Source: Tepidisphaera sp. (GTDB lineage Bacteria > Planctomycetota > Phycisphaerae > Phycisphaerales > UBA1924). Taken from it: a stretch of 64,000 bases of DNA. Below are positions 45,924 through 55,700 of the stretch, in pieces. The stretch spans positions 248,001-312,000 of the forward strand of contig WGNV01000001.1 of NCBI GenBank assembly GCA_016124375.1, read 5' to 3'. The notes under the pieces are model-generated. The model was not told the DNA's origin and made no database searches. It was given only the letters and a program-made list of their open reading frames with translations. The translations under genes were made by a program, and so were the position numbers. The stretch's first letter is position 1. The number at the start of each line of letters is the position of its first letter.

Positions 45924-46298
45924 TCACTGCCCGAGCAGGTTGCCGATCTCGGGGATCACGCCGTCAAGGCCCAGGGCCTTGCTCTCTTCGTCGATGGCGG
46001 CTTTCATCTTGAGCTGGGCCTCGCGCAGGGCGGCGTTGACGGCCTGGGCGATGAGCCCGCTGGCGAGTTCGTGGGTTTTGGCGTCGCCCGCCATGCCCAT
46101 GACGAGCGAGGGGCTGAGTTGAACTTCGAGGACCTGCATGGTGCCGCTGACGACGGCGCGGGCGGCCCCGCCCCCGGCTTCGCCCGTGACGCGGGTGTTC
46201 TCCATCTTGGTGCGCACGCGCACGCCGGCCTCGCGCAGTTTGTCTTTGTTTTTCATCAGCCCGGCCATGGCGCCGAGCATTTTCATGTTGTCGAACAT
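45924..46298 (-). CDS. ybaB: YbaB/EbfC nucleoid-associated protein
   Basis: A 124-residue protein from ATG 46298; the longer frame runs through a palindromic repeat and is not coding. Family features: MFDNMKMLGAMAGLMKNKDK, VTGEAGGGAARAVVSGTMQV, VQLSPSLV, and a C-terminal helix (LREAQLKMKAAIDEESKALG). YbaB dimers bind DNA and are normally encoded beside dnaX and recR. Here it follows the dnaX pair after a REP-like element; recR is not adjacent. Confidence 0.92.
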   Translation of the reverse strand: MFDNMKMLGAMAGLMKNKDKLREAGVRVRTKMENTRVTGEAGGGAARAVVSGTMQVLEVQLSPSLVMGMAGDAKTHELASGLIAQAVNAALREAQLKMKAAIDEESKALGLDGVIPEIGNLLGQ

Positions 46299-46315
46299 GG
46301 GTACTTTCGCGGATC

Positions 46316-46391
46316 TTGGTGGCACCGCTCTCCAGAGCGGTGCGTCGTGAGTTTGTTCATCATGCACCGCTCTGGAGAGCGGTGCCACCAA
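46316..46391. repeat. Nested palindromic REP-like element
   Basis: A perfect 28 bp inverted repeat (46316-46343 with 46364-46391), each arm itself a small hairpin (ACCGCTCT / AGAGCGGT), 20 bp apart. The core is TTGGTGGCACCGCTC. It sits between the tau-like ORF (stop 46401) and ybaB. The architecture resembles bacterial REP/BIME elements; a second, different palindrome cluster lies at 48285-48380. Confidence 0.85.
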
Positions 46392-46400
46392 TAACCAACC

Positions 46401-47066
46401 TTATTCCTGCTTGCTGCTCTTGCGTGCCTGCACGCTTGTGAGTTTGGCGCCGAACAACTCGATCGCCTGCTTGACCAACGGATGTTCTTGGATGGCCTGG
46501 AGATTGGCGTTGATTGCCTGCTGCGTTTCCGCCGGCGCGAGCGTGGCGGACGCGGGTTGGCCGTGCTGGCGCAGTTCGAGTTTGACGGCTTTGTCCCACG
46601 CGCTGGCGAGCAAGCCGCAGAGTTCCTTTTCGTTGGCGCGGGCGGCGCCGGCCAGGGCTTCGCTGACGGCGAGCACCACCACGTCGTTCTCGACGCCCAC
46701 GAGCGTGATGTCTTTAAGGAGGATTCGCAGGCGGCGGTTGGGGTTGGCCGCGGCCAGCACCTTGGCCCAGGGGTCGTCACCCATTGATGGTGCCGCGGTC
46801 ACCACGGCAGAGGGCGCGGGCTGTGTCGCCGGCGCGATCGGGACGGTCGGCGCCGTCATCGCGGCCGGCTCGCTCGCCGGAGCGCGGCGGGGCGTCGCTA
46901 CCTCCGCGTCGCGCTCGGTTCGCTCCTCGCGAGCCCAGGGCTTCTTGGCCTCGGCTGGCTGCAGCGCCGCCGAGGTCGAAGTCGCCGGGGTGTCTCGCGT
47001 GATGTCTCTTTCGCCGGCCACGTCCCTCGGATCATCTCGCGAAGTGGCCGCGGCCGGCGTGGTCAT
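46401..47066 (-). CDS. DnaX C-terminal (tau-like) region, separate ORF in the -1 frame
   Basis: A 221-residue ORF whose ATG (47066) begins on the last A of an A7 run and overlaps the dnaX TGA (ATGA). Residues about 1-95 are low-complexity (Pro, Ala, Thr). Residues about 96-215 match the DnaX domain III/C-terminal region: DPWAKVLAAANPNRRLRILL, VENDVVVLAVSEAL, HPLVKQAIELFGAKLTSVQ. So the normal single DnaX is split over two frames. It may be made as a fusion by -1 frameshifting (see the recoding site) or by re-initiation at the ATG. A homopolymer sequencing error would also produce this picture. Confidence 0.8.
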   Translation of the reverse strand: MTTPAAATSRDDPRDVAGERDITRDTPATSTSAALQPAEAKKPWAREERTERDAEVATPRRAPASEPAAMTAPTVPIAPATQPAPSAVVTAAPSMGDDPWAKVLAAANPNRRLRILLKDITLVGVENDVVVLAVSEALAGAARANEKELCGLLASAWDKAVKLELRQHGQPASATLAPAETQQAINANLQAIQEHPLVKQAIELFGAKLTSVQARKSSKQE

Positions 47067-47087
47067 TTTTTTGCCGTGGTCACTCCC
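47012..47087 (-). promoter_or_regulatory. Probable dnaX -1 frameshift (recoding) site
   Basis: On the minus strand: GGGAG (47087-47083), 10 nt, then AAAAAAA (47072-47066), read as GC-A AAA AAA in the dnaX frame, directly followed by TGA. Six nt after the A-run an 8 bp GC stem starts (CGCCGGCC, 47059-47052, pairing with GGCCGGCG, 47019-47012). In E. coli dnaX, a Shine-Dalgarno-like AGGGAG lies 10 nt upstream of A AAA AAG with a downstream stem. A -1 slip here enters the tau-like ORF at its ATG codon. Confidence 0.75.
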
Positions 47088-48184
47088 GCGCGGCCGGTGA
47101 CGACCGCCGTCACGTCCGCGAGTTTCTCCGTCAGTGCGAGGCGCACGATGAGTGCGTCGAGCAGCGCCCGGGGCACGCTGGAGCTTTTGGCCGCCCGCTG
47201 CACGTTTTCGCACAACGCGATCATGTGAACCAGGCCGGCAGCGTCGAACTTGGTAGCCCGGCTGGCCTCACCCTGTCGCGACGCGTCGGAGAGTTCGACC
47301 AGGGGTGTATCCACGCCGCACGCCGCCATCACCATGAGGTCGCGCAGGCGCTGCAGCAGCGAATCCAGCAGCAGATCGATCGAGATGCCGCGTTGGAGGA
47401 GTTCGTCGGCGCGGGCCAGCGCCGGGCCCGGCAGCCCGTCGGCCAGCGAGTCGATGAGCACCCCCACCAGCTCGCGATCGGGCAGACCAAGAAGCTCGGT
47501 GAGCAGCTTCATGGTGAGTTTCTTCTCGCCCACCGCCATCAGGCGATCCAGCAGCGACAGGGCGTCGCGCATCGAGCCGTTGCCCAGGCGGGCGACCTGA
47601 AAGACCAGTTCGGGCTCGGCGGCAAGGCCTTCACTTTTGACGACGCTGGTCAGGTGCTCGGCGATGCGGCTGGTGGGGATGTTGCGGAAGTCAAATCGCT
47701 GACAGCGGCTCTGGATGGTCGGAGGGACCTTCTGCGGGTCAGTCGTGCAGAGGATGAACTTCACGTGCTCGGGGGGCTCTTCCATGGTCTTGAGCAGCGC
47801 GTTGAACGCCGCGGTCGAGAGCATGTGAACTTCGTCGATGATGTAGATCTTGTACTTGCCGCGGAGGGGCCGGTACGCGGCGTTGGAGATGAGTTCGCGC
47901 ACGTTGTCGACGCCGGTGTTGCTGGCGGCGTCGATCTCGATGGTGTCGGTGTCGCGCCCTTGCATGATGGCTTCGTCGACCTCTGGCGAACCGCCGTTCA
48001 AGGCCTTGGCGAAGATGCGGGCGGAGGTCGTCTTGCCGACGCCCCGCGTGCCGCAGAAGAGGTACGCGTGGGCCACGCGATTGCTGGCGATGGCGTTCTG
48101 CAGGGTGCGGGCGATGGGCTCCTGGCCGATGACTTCGTCAAAGGCGCGGGAGCGATAGCGGCGGGCGAGGGCTTGGTAGGCCAT
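47063..48184 (-). CDS. dnaX: DNA polymerase III subunit gamma (DnaX ATPase part)
   Basis: A 373-residue protein from ATG 48184 (MAYQALARRYRSRAFDEVIG). AAA+ clamp-loader motifs: Walker A GTRGVGKT at 45-52, DEVH at 117-120, LLKTMEEPPEHVKFILCTTD, the SRC motif IQSRCQRF, and GNGSMRDALSLLDRL (sensor 2). It would load the sliding clamp with HolA. Oddity one: it stops at TGA directly after an A7 run, with domains IV/V-like sequence in the next ORF. Oddity two: the four-cysteine zinc module normally after KALN is missing (ALNGGSPEVDEAIMQGRDTD). The frame's extension to 48268 is not supported. Confidence 0.95.
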   Translation of the reverse strand: MAYQALARRYRSRAFDEVIGQEPIARTLQNAIASNRVAHAYLFCGTRGVGKTTSARIFAKALNGGSPEVDEAIMQGRDTDTIEIDAASNTGVDNVRELISNAAYRPLRGKYKIYIIDEVHMLSTAAFNALLKTMEEPPEHVKFILCTTDPQKVPPTIQSRCQRFDFRNIPTSRIAEHLTSVVKSEGLAAEPELVFQVARLGNGSMRDALSLLDRLMAVGEKKLTMKLLTELLGLPDRELVGVLIDSLADGLPGPALARADELLQRGISIDLLLDSLLQRLRDLMVMAACGVDTPLVELSDASRQGEASRATKFDAAGLVHMIALCENVQRAAKSSSVPRALLDALIVRLALTEKLADVTAVVTGRAGVTTAKK

Positions 48185-48284
48185 AGGGCGGATGGTATTC
48201 GGGTTTGGCGGCGGGGCTCTGCCGTGGTACGAAGGGTGGTGAATACCGTGTAAAACCAATGGTGCCAAAGTCGTGACAACGTCG

Positions 48285-48380
48285 TGCCACTGAAGTCCCT
48301 GCTCTGAGGGACTTCAGTGCTCTTCGGATTCGCGGCCACGCTCCGCACTGAAGTCGGTCAAAGCACCGACTTCAGTGGCA
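48285..48380. repeat. Double-hairpin palindromic element upstream of dnaX
   Basis: Two perfect 13 bp hairpins: CACTGAAGTCCCT / AGGGACTTCAGTG (48288-48300, 48307-48319) and CACTGAAGTCGGT / ACCGACTTCAGTG (48346-48358, 48365-48377), together bounded by GTGCCACTGAAGT and ACTTCAGTGGCAC. It fills most of the 48185-48402 gap between the divergent dnaX and CoA-transferase genes. Confidence 0.85.
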
Positions 48381-48402
48381 CGGTTTGCCCCTATCCTTGA
48401 CC

Positions 48403-49062
<660 letters not shown>

Positions 49063-49237
49063 GCGATTCAGCGTGAGCCCCGCCGGGCATCGGTGACGGG
49101 TCTGAAAAGCACAATCTTAACTTTGGCCGCGGGCTAGGAGGCTGTTATGCTCCAGCCACGCGGCGATCGACCACGGCCTGATATCACGGCCCGATGATGG
49201 CTGTTTGTGCTTAATGCGGCGATGACGGGAGGGTTGC

Positions 49238-51982
49238 ATGTCTTGGGGTGAGTGTGTGTTGGTGGGTCGCGGCGGCACGGGATTATCGGGCGACCGGCGA
49301 GCGTGGCAGGGATGGTTCGGCTCTCTTTTGTTGGCGCTCATCGCGAGCATCGGCCACGCCCAGTGCGGCAACATCTGGAACCCCATCGGCGGCGGCGGGG
49401 GGCCCACGCATGCAGACGGGGTCTTCGCCTCGGTCATGCTGCCCAACGGCGACGTTCTGGCGGGCGGCGGATTTTCAAGTGACGGTGATCCGGACAACTT
49501 CGCACGCGTCACGTTCTGTCGCTATTTCGCGAGCACCAACACCTGGAACACGACCGACCTCGGCGTGGCAGGTGAAATACGGGCCATGGTGTTGCTGCCC
49601 GATGGCGACGTTTTGGTAGGAGGGTTGTTCCGGTGCGGCGGGTCGTTCACCTCTCGCCAGGTTGCCAGGTATCACCCGTCAACGTCGACCTGGACGCCCC
49701 TCGCAACCGGAGGCGCCTCCGTCTACGCGCTCGCGGTGCTGCCTTCGGGAGACATCGTGGCCGGCGGGCGCTTCACGACCATCGACGGGGTGGCCGCGAA
49801 CCACGTCGCGAAGTTCAACAGCCAGAGCGGCACGTGGTCGGCCCTTGGGTCTGGCACCAACAACAACTTGGTGTACAGCGCCGTTGCCCTCGCGGACGGC
49901 AGCATCGTGTTCGGCGGCGACTTCACGATTGGGGGCGGCTTGCCCGCGAACCGGATCGCCCGTTTCGATCTCTCCACCGGGACTTGGTCCGCCTTCGGCT
50001 CGGGGCTCAATGGCCCGATGTACGCGCTCGTCGAACTTCCCGATGGCCGCCTGCTGGTGGGCGGCAGCATGGGGACCGCCGGTGGCGTGACCGTGGGTGG
50101 CATCGCAACGTTCGATCGCACCACCGGGCAATGGGGTGCCATCGGCAGCGGAACAAACGGGGGCATAACCGGGCTGGGAATGCTGCCCGACGGTCGCGTT
50201 CTCGTCGGGGGAACCTTCAACTACGTCAACGGTGTGTACATGCCCAGGATCGCAATCTGCAATCCAAACACGGGTACGTGGGCGCCGGCCATCGCTTCCG
50301 GCACAGCGGGCGTCACGCCAAACGCCATTCAAAGAAACTTTGACGGCACCTACCTCGTGTCCGGGCTAAGCAGGGTTGGCAATCTGTACACGCCGGCGGG
50401 CGTGACAAAGTTTGATCCCGTCACAGCATCCTGGTCCGTTGTTGGAGGGTCGTTTTCCTTGGGCGGTGTCTTGGGCTCGCAATACGTCAACACCCTCGCG
50501 CCAACGCCCGATGGCGATGTCATCGCGGGCGGCTATTTCGACAACACTCCCGATGGATCCGCGAACTACATCGCTCGCTTTCATCCGCAGGATGGCCATT
50601 GGACCCCCCTGGGCTCCGGTGTTGACGACGAAGTGCTCACGGCGGTGACGACGCTCGATGGGGATGTCATCGTCGGTGGCTTCTTTTACCACGCGGGCAG
50701 TGCCCTCATCCATGGAATGGCTCGGTATTCCCCGACCGACAATCAATGGAGCGCACTAAATCCGGGTGTTACGGGAGTCGCGGACAGGTCAGTGCGACTA
50801 CTCAATGGGGACATCGTGCTCAGCGGCTGGTTTACGGCAACGAACGGACTTCCTCTGGACACGATTGCCCGTTACCGTGCTAGCACCGGGGAGTGGTTCG
50901 CGCTCCAGACCGGCCTTGTCGGTCACGTGTTCAGCATGCTCACTCTGCCAAACGGCGACCTCGTAGTCAGCGGCGGCTTCACGTCCGCGGGTGGAGTGCC
51001 GGCGCGATACTACGCGAAATACAACCTGGAAACCGACTCTTGGTCCGCCATGGGCGTGCCGCCCAATCGCTACGCGGACTCTTTAGCCTTGCTTCCGAAT
51101 GGGGACCTCGTAGCCGCGGGATCGTTTTCAACGATCGGCGGCATGACCTCGTACGCACCAGTGGCTCGCTACAACTTCGCGACCGGTGTTTGGTCCGGCT
51201 TTGAGCCGGTCGACGGTCGCTCGCCAACCGTTCCATACACGCTGGCGATACTTCCGGCTGGCGATATTGTGCTCGGCGGGTTCGTCTATCCGCCTGACTG
51301 GACAAGCCCCTACCCGAAGGTGGCCAGATGGAGCGCCTCCGATCACGCGTGGCATTCACTCGGGACCGGTCTCATGAGCATGTCGAGCCAGTCGGGCCGG
51401 GCGTTCGCGGCAACGCTGCTCCCGAGCGGCGACGTCATGTTCGGCGGCAGCATGACCGTCCCGGGCGGCGTGCACTCGACCGCCTGCGTGCTGTACCACA
51501 GCCTCATTTCCATGCAGCCTCAGCCCGTCGAAACTTGCACGGGGTCGATGGCGGGGTTCCAGGTCGCGACCACCGACGATCTTGGCTCGCTCTCGTATCA
51601 GTGGCGGAAGAATGGCGTTGCGCTGGACGTCGCCGCCCATCCCTCCGCGAGCACGCCCACGCTTACGCTCAACGGCGTGCAAAGCACCGACGCCGGCGAA
51701 TACGACTGTGTCATCACCGCGGCGTGCGGCGACACGATCTCCGACGGGGCGGTACTCACACTCTTGCCACCTTATAGCCGCGCCTGCGGCGGCCCGGGCT
51801 GCGACGCCGACCTCAACGCCGACGGTGTCATCGACCAAGGCGACATCGACTACCTCATCAACGCCATCGCCGGGGGCGGCAACCCATCGGGCATCGACAC
51901 CGACTTCAACCAAGACGGCGCCAGCGATCAGACCGATGTCGACGCCCTCATCAACGTCGTCGCCGGCGGCGACTGTCCGTGA
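49238..51982 (+). CDS. Giant exported repeat/propeller protein with Ig-like and dockerin-like ends
   Basis: A 914-residue protein with GGGAGG before ATG 49238. An unusual long signal region ends SLLLALIASIGHAQC near 42. Residues about 60-760 are repeats of about 45-50 residues with the motif LPNGDVLVGGxF...VARYxxxTxxWSxLGSG, likely kelch/delta-60-type propellers. About 762-850 is an Ig-like domain (SYQWRKNGVALD, GEYDCVITAACGD). The C-terminus has two calcium-loop dockerin-like repeats, DADLNADGVIDQGDIDYLIN and DTDFNQDGASDQTDVDALIN, ending GGDCP. A secreted or surface protein; function unknown. Confidence 0.85.
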   Translation: MSWGECVLVGRGGTGLSGDRRAWQGWFGSLLLALIASIGHAQCGNIWNPIGGGGGPTHADGVFASVMLPNGDVLAGGGFSSDGDPDNFARVTFCRYFASTNTWNTTDLGVAGEIRAMVLLPDGDVLVGGLFRCGGSFTSRQVARYHPSTSTWTPLATGGASVYALAVLPSGDIVAGGRFTTIDGVAANHVAKFNSQSGTWSALGSGTNNNLVYSAVALADGSIVFGGDFTIGGGLPANRIARFDLSTGTWSAFGSGLNGPMYALVELPDGRLLVGGSMGTAGGVTVGGIATFDRTTGQWGAIGSGTNGGITGLGMLPDGRVLVGGTFNYVNGVYMPRIAICNPNTGTWAPAIASGTAGVTPNAIQRNFDGTYLVSGLSRVGNLYTPAGVTKFDPVTASWSVVGGSFSLGGVLGSQYVNTLAPTPDGDVIAGGYFDNTPDGSANYIARFHPQDGHWTPLGSGVDDEVLTAVTTLDGDVIVGGFFYHAGSALIHGMARYSPTDNQWSALNPGVTGVADRSVRLLNGDIVLSGWFTATNGLPLDTIARYRASTGEWFALQTGLVGHVFSMLTLPNGDLVVSGGFTSAGGVPARYYAKYNLETDSWSAMGVPPNRYADSLALLPNGDLVAAGSFSTIGGMTSYAPVARYNFATGVWSGFEPVDGRSPTVPYTLAILPAGDIVLGGFVYPPDWTSPYPKVARWSASDHAWHSLGTGLMSMSSQSGRAFAATLLPSGDVMFGGSMTVPGGVHSTACVLYHSLISMQPQPVETCTGSMAGFQVATTDDLGSLSYQWRKNGVALDVAAHPSASTPTLTLNGVQSTDAGEYDCVITAACGDTISDGAVLTLLPPYSRACGGPGCDADLNADGVIDQGDIDYLINAIAGGGNPSGIDTDFNQDGASDQTDVDALINVVAGGDCP

Positions 51983-52005
51983 ACGGGGTCGCCGGGCCAA
52001 ACCCC

Positions 52006-52488
52006 CTACTGCGGCCCAAGCATCACGTACCTGGGGTCGTCGCTCATCGCCAGCGTGCGCTGGTATTCAGACCCCAGGGTGGTCACCAGTTCCGTGTAGT
52101 TCAGCCAGTGGATCGACAGCGCCGTGAGCACGCCGAAGACGACCCACGCGCCGATCTCGGCGTGCCTGGTGTGGCGCAGGTGATAGAGGATTCCCAAGCC
52201 CAGCAGCGTGGTCGCGAGTTTCCATGCGATGATGCCGGCGGTCGATCCCATGCCCATCACCAGGCGTGCGATCGGGTTGGCCTCCAGCATGCCCATGTTG
52301 GACGCGAACGCCAGGGTCATCCACAGGTCGCCCAGGGCGAGGATGAGCGAAGCGATGAGCAGCATGTTGACCCGCCACGCCCGCCAGCGACGGGTCGTGC
52401 AGGGCGCGAAGTGTTCGCCAAGGCGGCGGCACAGGTCGAACCAGGCACTCGCCCAAGGCGTCCACGGATTGTCGCCCCACACGAACAT
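52006..52488 (-). CDS. DUF5658-like membrane protein
   Basis: A 160-residue protein with three or four helices: VNMLLIASLILALGDLWMTL near 40-60, WKLATTLLGLGILYHL near 90, and WVVFGVLTALSIHWLNYTEL near 125. The first helix Asp and MLEANPIARLVM (Asn-Pro after helix 1) match the DUF5658 pattern as I recall it. Convergent with the large propeller gene, 23 bp between the stops. Confidence 0.65.
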   Translation of the reverse strand: MFVWGDNPWTPWASAWFDLCRRLGEHFAPCTTRRWRAWRVNMLLIASLILALGDLWMTLAFASNMGMLEANPIARLVMGMGSTAGIIAWKLATTLLGLGILYHLRHTRHAEIGAWVVFGVLTALSIHWLNYTELVTTLGSEYQRTLAMSDDPRYVMLGPQ

Positions 52489-52784
52489 GGCGAGAGGTCA
52501 TCGGCGCCGCCGGCACGCGACCCAAGTGCGACCTGAACATTCATGCCGCGATCACCCCGCGAGATCGGTCGGCACGGTGCGAAATGCGCCCCGGGCCGAG
52601 ACTCTGGGACCAGGGTGGTCCGAAAGCCTCAACCCGAGCCCCCGCCGGGCCGATGCTGCGTGTTGGCGCAGGAGGAAGAATCGGGCGGGCGACGGAAAGG
52701 AAGGCCGCAGACCCGCGGGGCCTCGGCCCGCGTATAAGTAAGGAACTGGCCAAGGCGGACGCCGCCGCCAGGTGCGGAGGCCCC

Positions 52785-55700
52785 GTGCGAAACCTCGCGA
52801 CGATATCAATACTGGGCGGGGTGTTTGGGGTGGCGCTGTCTCCCGCGGCGATGGCGCAGGTGCAGCCCGGCGCGACGCGGGCGGTCTTCCCGGACGACTC
52901 GGTGGTGGCTCACGACGCCCTGATCCGGGTGCGTGAGCTGGCCGGGGCGGGCAATGCTGGCGAGGCCCTGCGCGTGCTGCAAGGCGTGCTTGACACGGAG
53001 GCGGACAAGGTTCTGCCCAGCGACGCGGACCCGGATGTGTATCTGCCGGTGCGGGCGCTGGCCAACCAGCTGCTGCTGGCAGATCCGGCGCTGCTCGCGA
53101 AGTATCGCGAGCTGGAAGGGCCAGAGGCCCAGACGCTGCTGACGCGGGACGACTTGGCGGGCGTCGAGCGCACGCGCTTTCTGACCCCCGCCGGGTTTGA
53201 GGCGGCGCTGCGCCTGGCCCAGATCGATTTCGAAGCCGCCCGCTTCAACGCGGCGTTCCTGACGCTGGCCCAGGTGGGCCCGCACCCGGACCGCGCGGGC
53301 GACAAGGCCAAGGACGCCGCCCGGCTGCTGGAAAGAGTGGCACGATTCGTCCCGCGGGCGGACGTCTTCAAGTTGCTCGAGCAGTGGCAGCACGACGCGG
53401 GATTGCCGCTGACCCACCCGGAAGGCGTGCCTCCGGCGCCTGAGCTGGCCGCGGCCTCCAGAACCTCGCTCGATCCGCTCCCGCCGATCACCCAGGCGTC
53501 GATCAACCCCGAAGCGCTGCAGCAGGTGGGCCTGGATCCGCTGATGGACATCGGCGACGAGCACGGCGGCAAGCTGGCGTGGGTGCTGCCCAGCGTCGTC
53601 GGAGACCGCGTATACGTCAACGACGGCTCGTGGATCCGTTGCCTGGACGCCGCCACGCTGGCCCAGCGCTGGGCCCAGCGCCCGGACCGCAACGCCGGGC
53701 GGGCGCTGGCCGCGAGCGATCAGGTCTTCGGGTTCATCGGCTACCAGCCCGGCTTGCCGGAGGACATGGCGAGCGTGACCGTGGCCAACGGCGTGGCGAT
53801 CGCGCCGGGGGGCATCGCGATCGGCGGCGTGCGCACGCGCGACCGCCGCGTGCACGCCTTTGATGCGTCGACCGGGCGCCCGCTGTGGACCGAGGACGTC
53901 GCGACGCTCGACGACCACCTGCGGGACACGATCGCGATGGGTCCGGTGGTCGTCGACGGCGACGTGGCGGTCCTGGGGATGCGGAAGACCAACGTCTCCA
54001 AGCGGGTCAATGCGCTCTATCTCGCGGGCGTGGACCTGTACACGGGCGGGCTGCGCTGGTGGCGACTGGTCGCCAGCATCGGCACCAACCCCTGGGGGCG
54101 GGCGACGACCCGGCCCGATGCCGCGACCCTCGACGGCGGCATCGTCTATCGCGCGGACGAAATGGGCGTGATCGGGGCGTATCGCGCCGACAACGGACGC
54201 CCGGTGTGGGTGCGGCTCGGGGCGAGCAGCGCGCGCGCCAACGACCCGCAGCAGATCCGCATGCTGATGCAGACCCCGCCCGCGCCGTACAACATGACGG
54301 CGCCCGTGGTCGCGGGCGGGTCGGTCTTCTGCGTGGAGCCGGGGCGCGGGCGCGTCATCGAACTCGACGCCGCGAACGGTCGCCTGAAGTCTTCACGCGA
54401 CGGCGCGGCTCTGGACGACCCCAAGTACCTGCTTCGGGTGGGTGATCAGCTTGCGTGCGTGAGCGCGACACGCGTGGTGTTCGTGCCGCTGGCCGAACTC
54501 GAATCGGGCAAGATCTCGATGACCCCGCCCCAGAACCAGCCGCCGATCGTGGGTCGTGCGTGCGTGGCGGGGGATCGGGTGCTGCTGCCCCTGGAGGGGC
54601 AGGTGCTGATCATCTCGCCCGAGGCGCCCGCGGACGCGGAGCGCGTGGATGTGGCGGGGATGGGAAACCTTGTGGTGGCGGATGTGCCCGGCGCGACCCC
54701 GCACCTGATCGCCGCGGGCTGGCAGAACGTCTCGAGCTTCATGAAGTGGGACGTGGCGAGCGCGCTGCTGGAGGCGCGGATCACCCGAAACCCCGGCGAC
54801 CCCGATCCGCTGCTGACCTCGATCGAGCTTCTAAAGCGAGCCGCGAAAATCGATCGCGTGCCGCCCCTGGCGGACAGGGTGCTGACGCTGCTGGACGCGA
54901 ATCCGACGTCCGATCGGTCGCTTTCGCTGCGCGGTCGCCTGTTTGATCTGCTGCTGGGAATGATCCGCGACGCCGCGGCCTCGATGAACGCCGCCAAATC
55001 CGACGCGGGCGAAGAGCACCCGCCCCCGGCGGCAGACCTGGCGCGCCTGGACGCCATCGCCCAGCGCCTTGAGCGCTGCGCGGAATCACCGGACCAGCTG
55101 GCGGCGATGTCATTCCAGCTTGCGTGGCTGCGCGAGGCCCAGAGCCGCCCGGAGCAGGCCGTCGAGCAGTATCAGCGCGTGCTGCTCGACCCGGCGCTGG
55201 CCGAGCTGCACCCGGCGTGGCTGACCTCGGACGAGGACGGAGCCGCCACCAGCCCGCGGGCCGGGGACGAGGCGGCGCGAAGGTTGAGGCTGGTGCTGCG
55301 CCACGCCGGGCCCAAGGCCTACGACGCCTTCGACGAAGAAGCCGCCGCCCAGTTCAAGGACGCCGCCGGCGCATCGCCCGAAGATCTCATCACGCTCGCC
55401 CGGCGCTATCCCGCGGCCAGCGTCACACCCCAGATTTACCTCGCCGCCGCTCGCGCCTTCGGCGACCGCCATCGCGTGCAGGACGCGCGCCTTGCGCTCG
55501 GCGCCGGGCTGGCGGCGGCTGAACTCTCCGCGTCGATCGGCCGCCCCGATGAGCAGGGCGGCCTGCCCAGCCTGCTGAGCGCACTGCTCGCCGCATCACC
55601 CGACGTGTACCAGCAAGCGCCGATCTATCGCGTGCTGTCGCGCATCGGGCGTGAACGCCCGGGCCTGTCGCTCTCGGGCAAGGCGGGCGTCGCCGAAGGC

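Noticed and set aside
46299..46391. N-terminal extension of YbaB through the palindrome
   Set aside because: The extension translates the REP-like element; ATG 46298 gives the normal family N-terminus.
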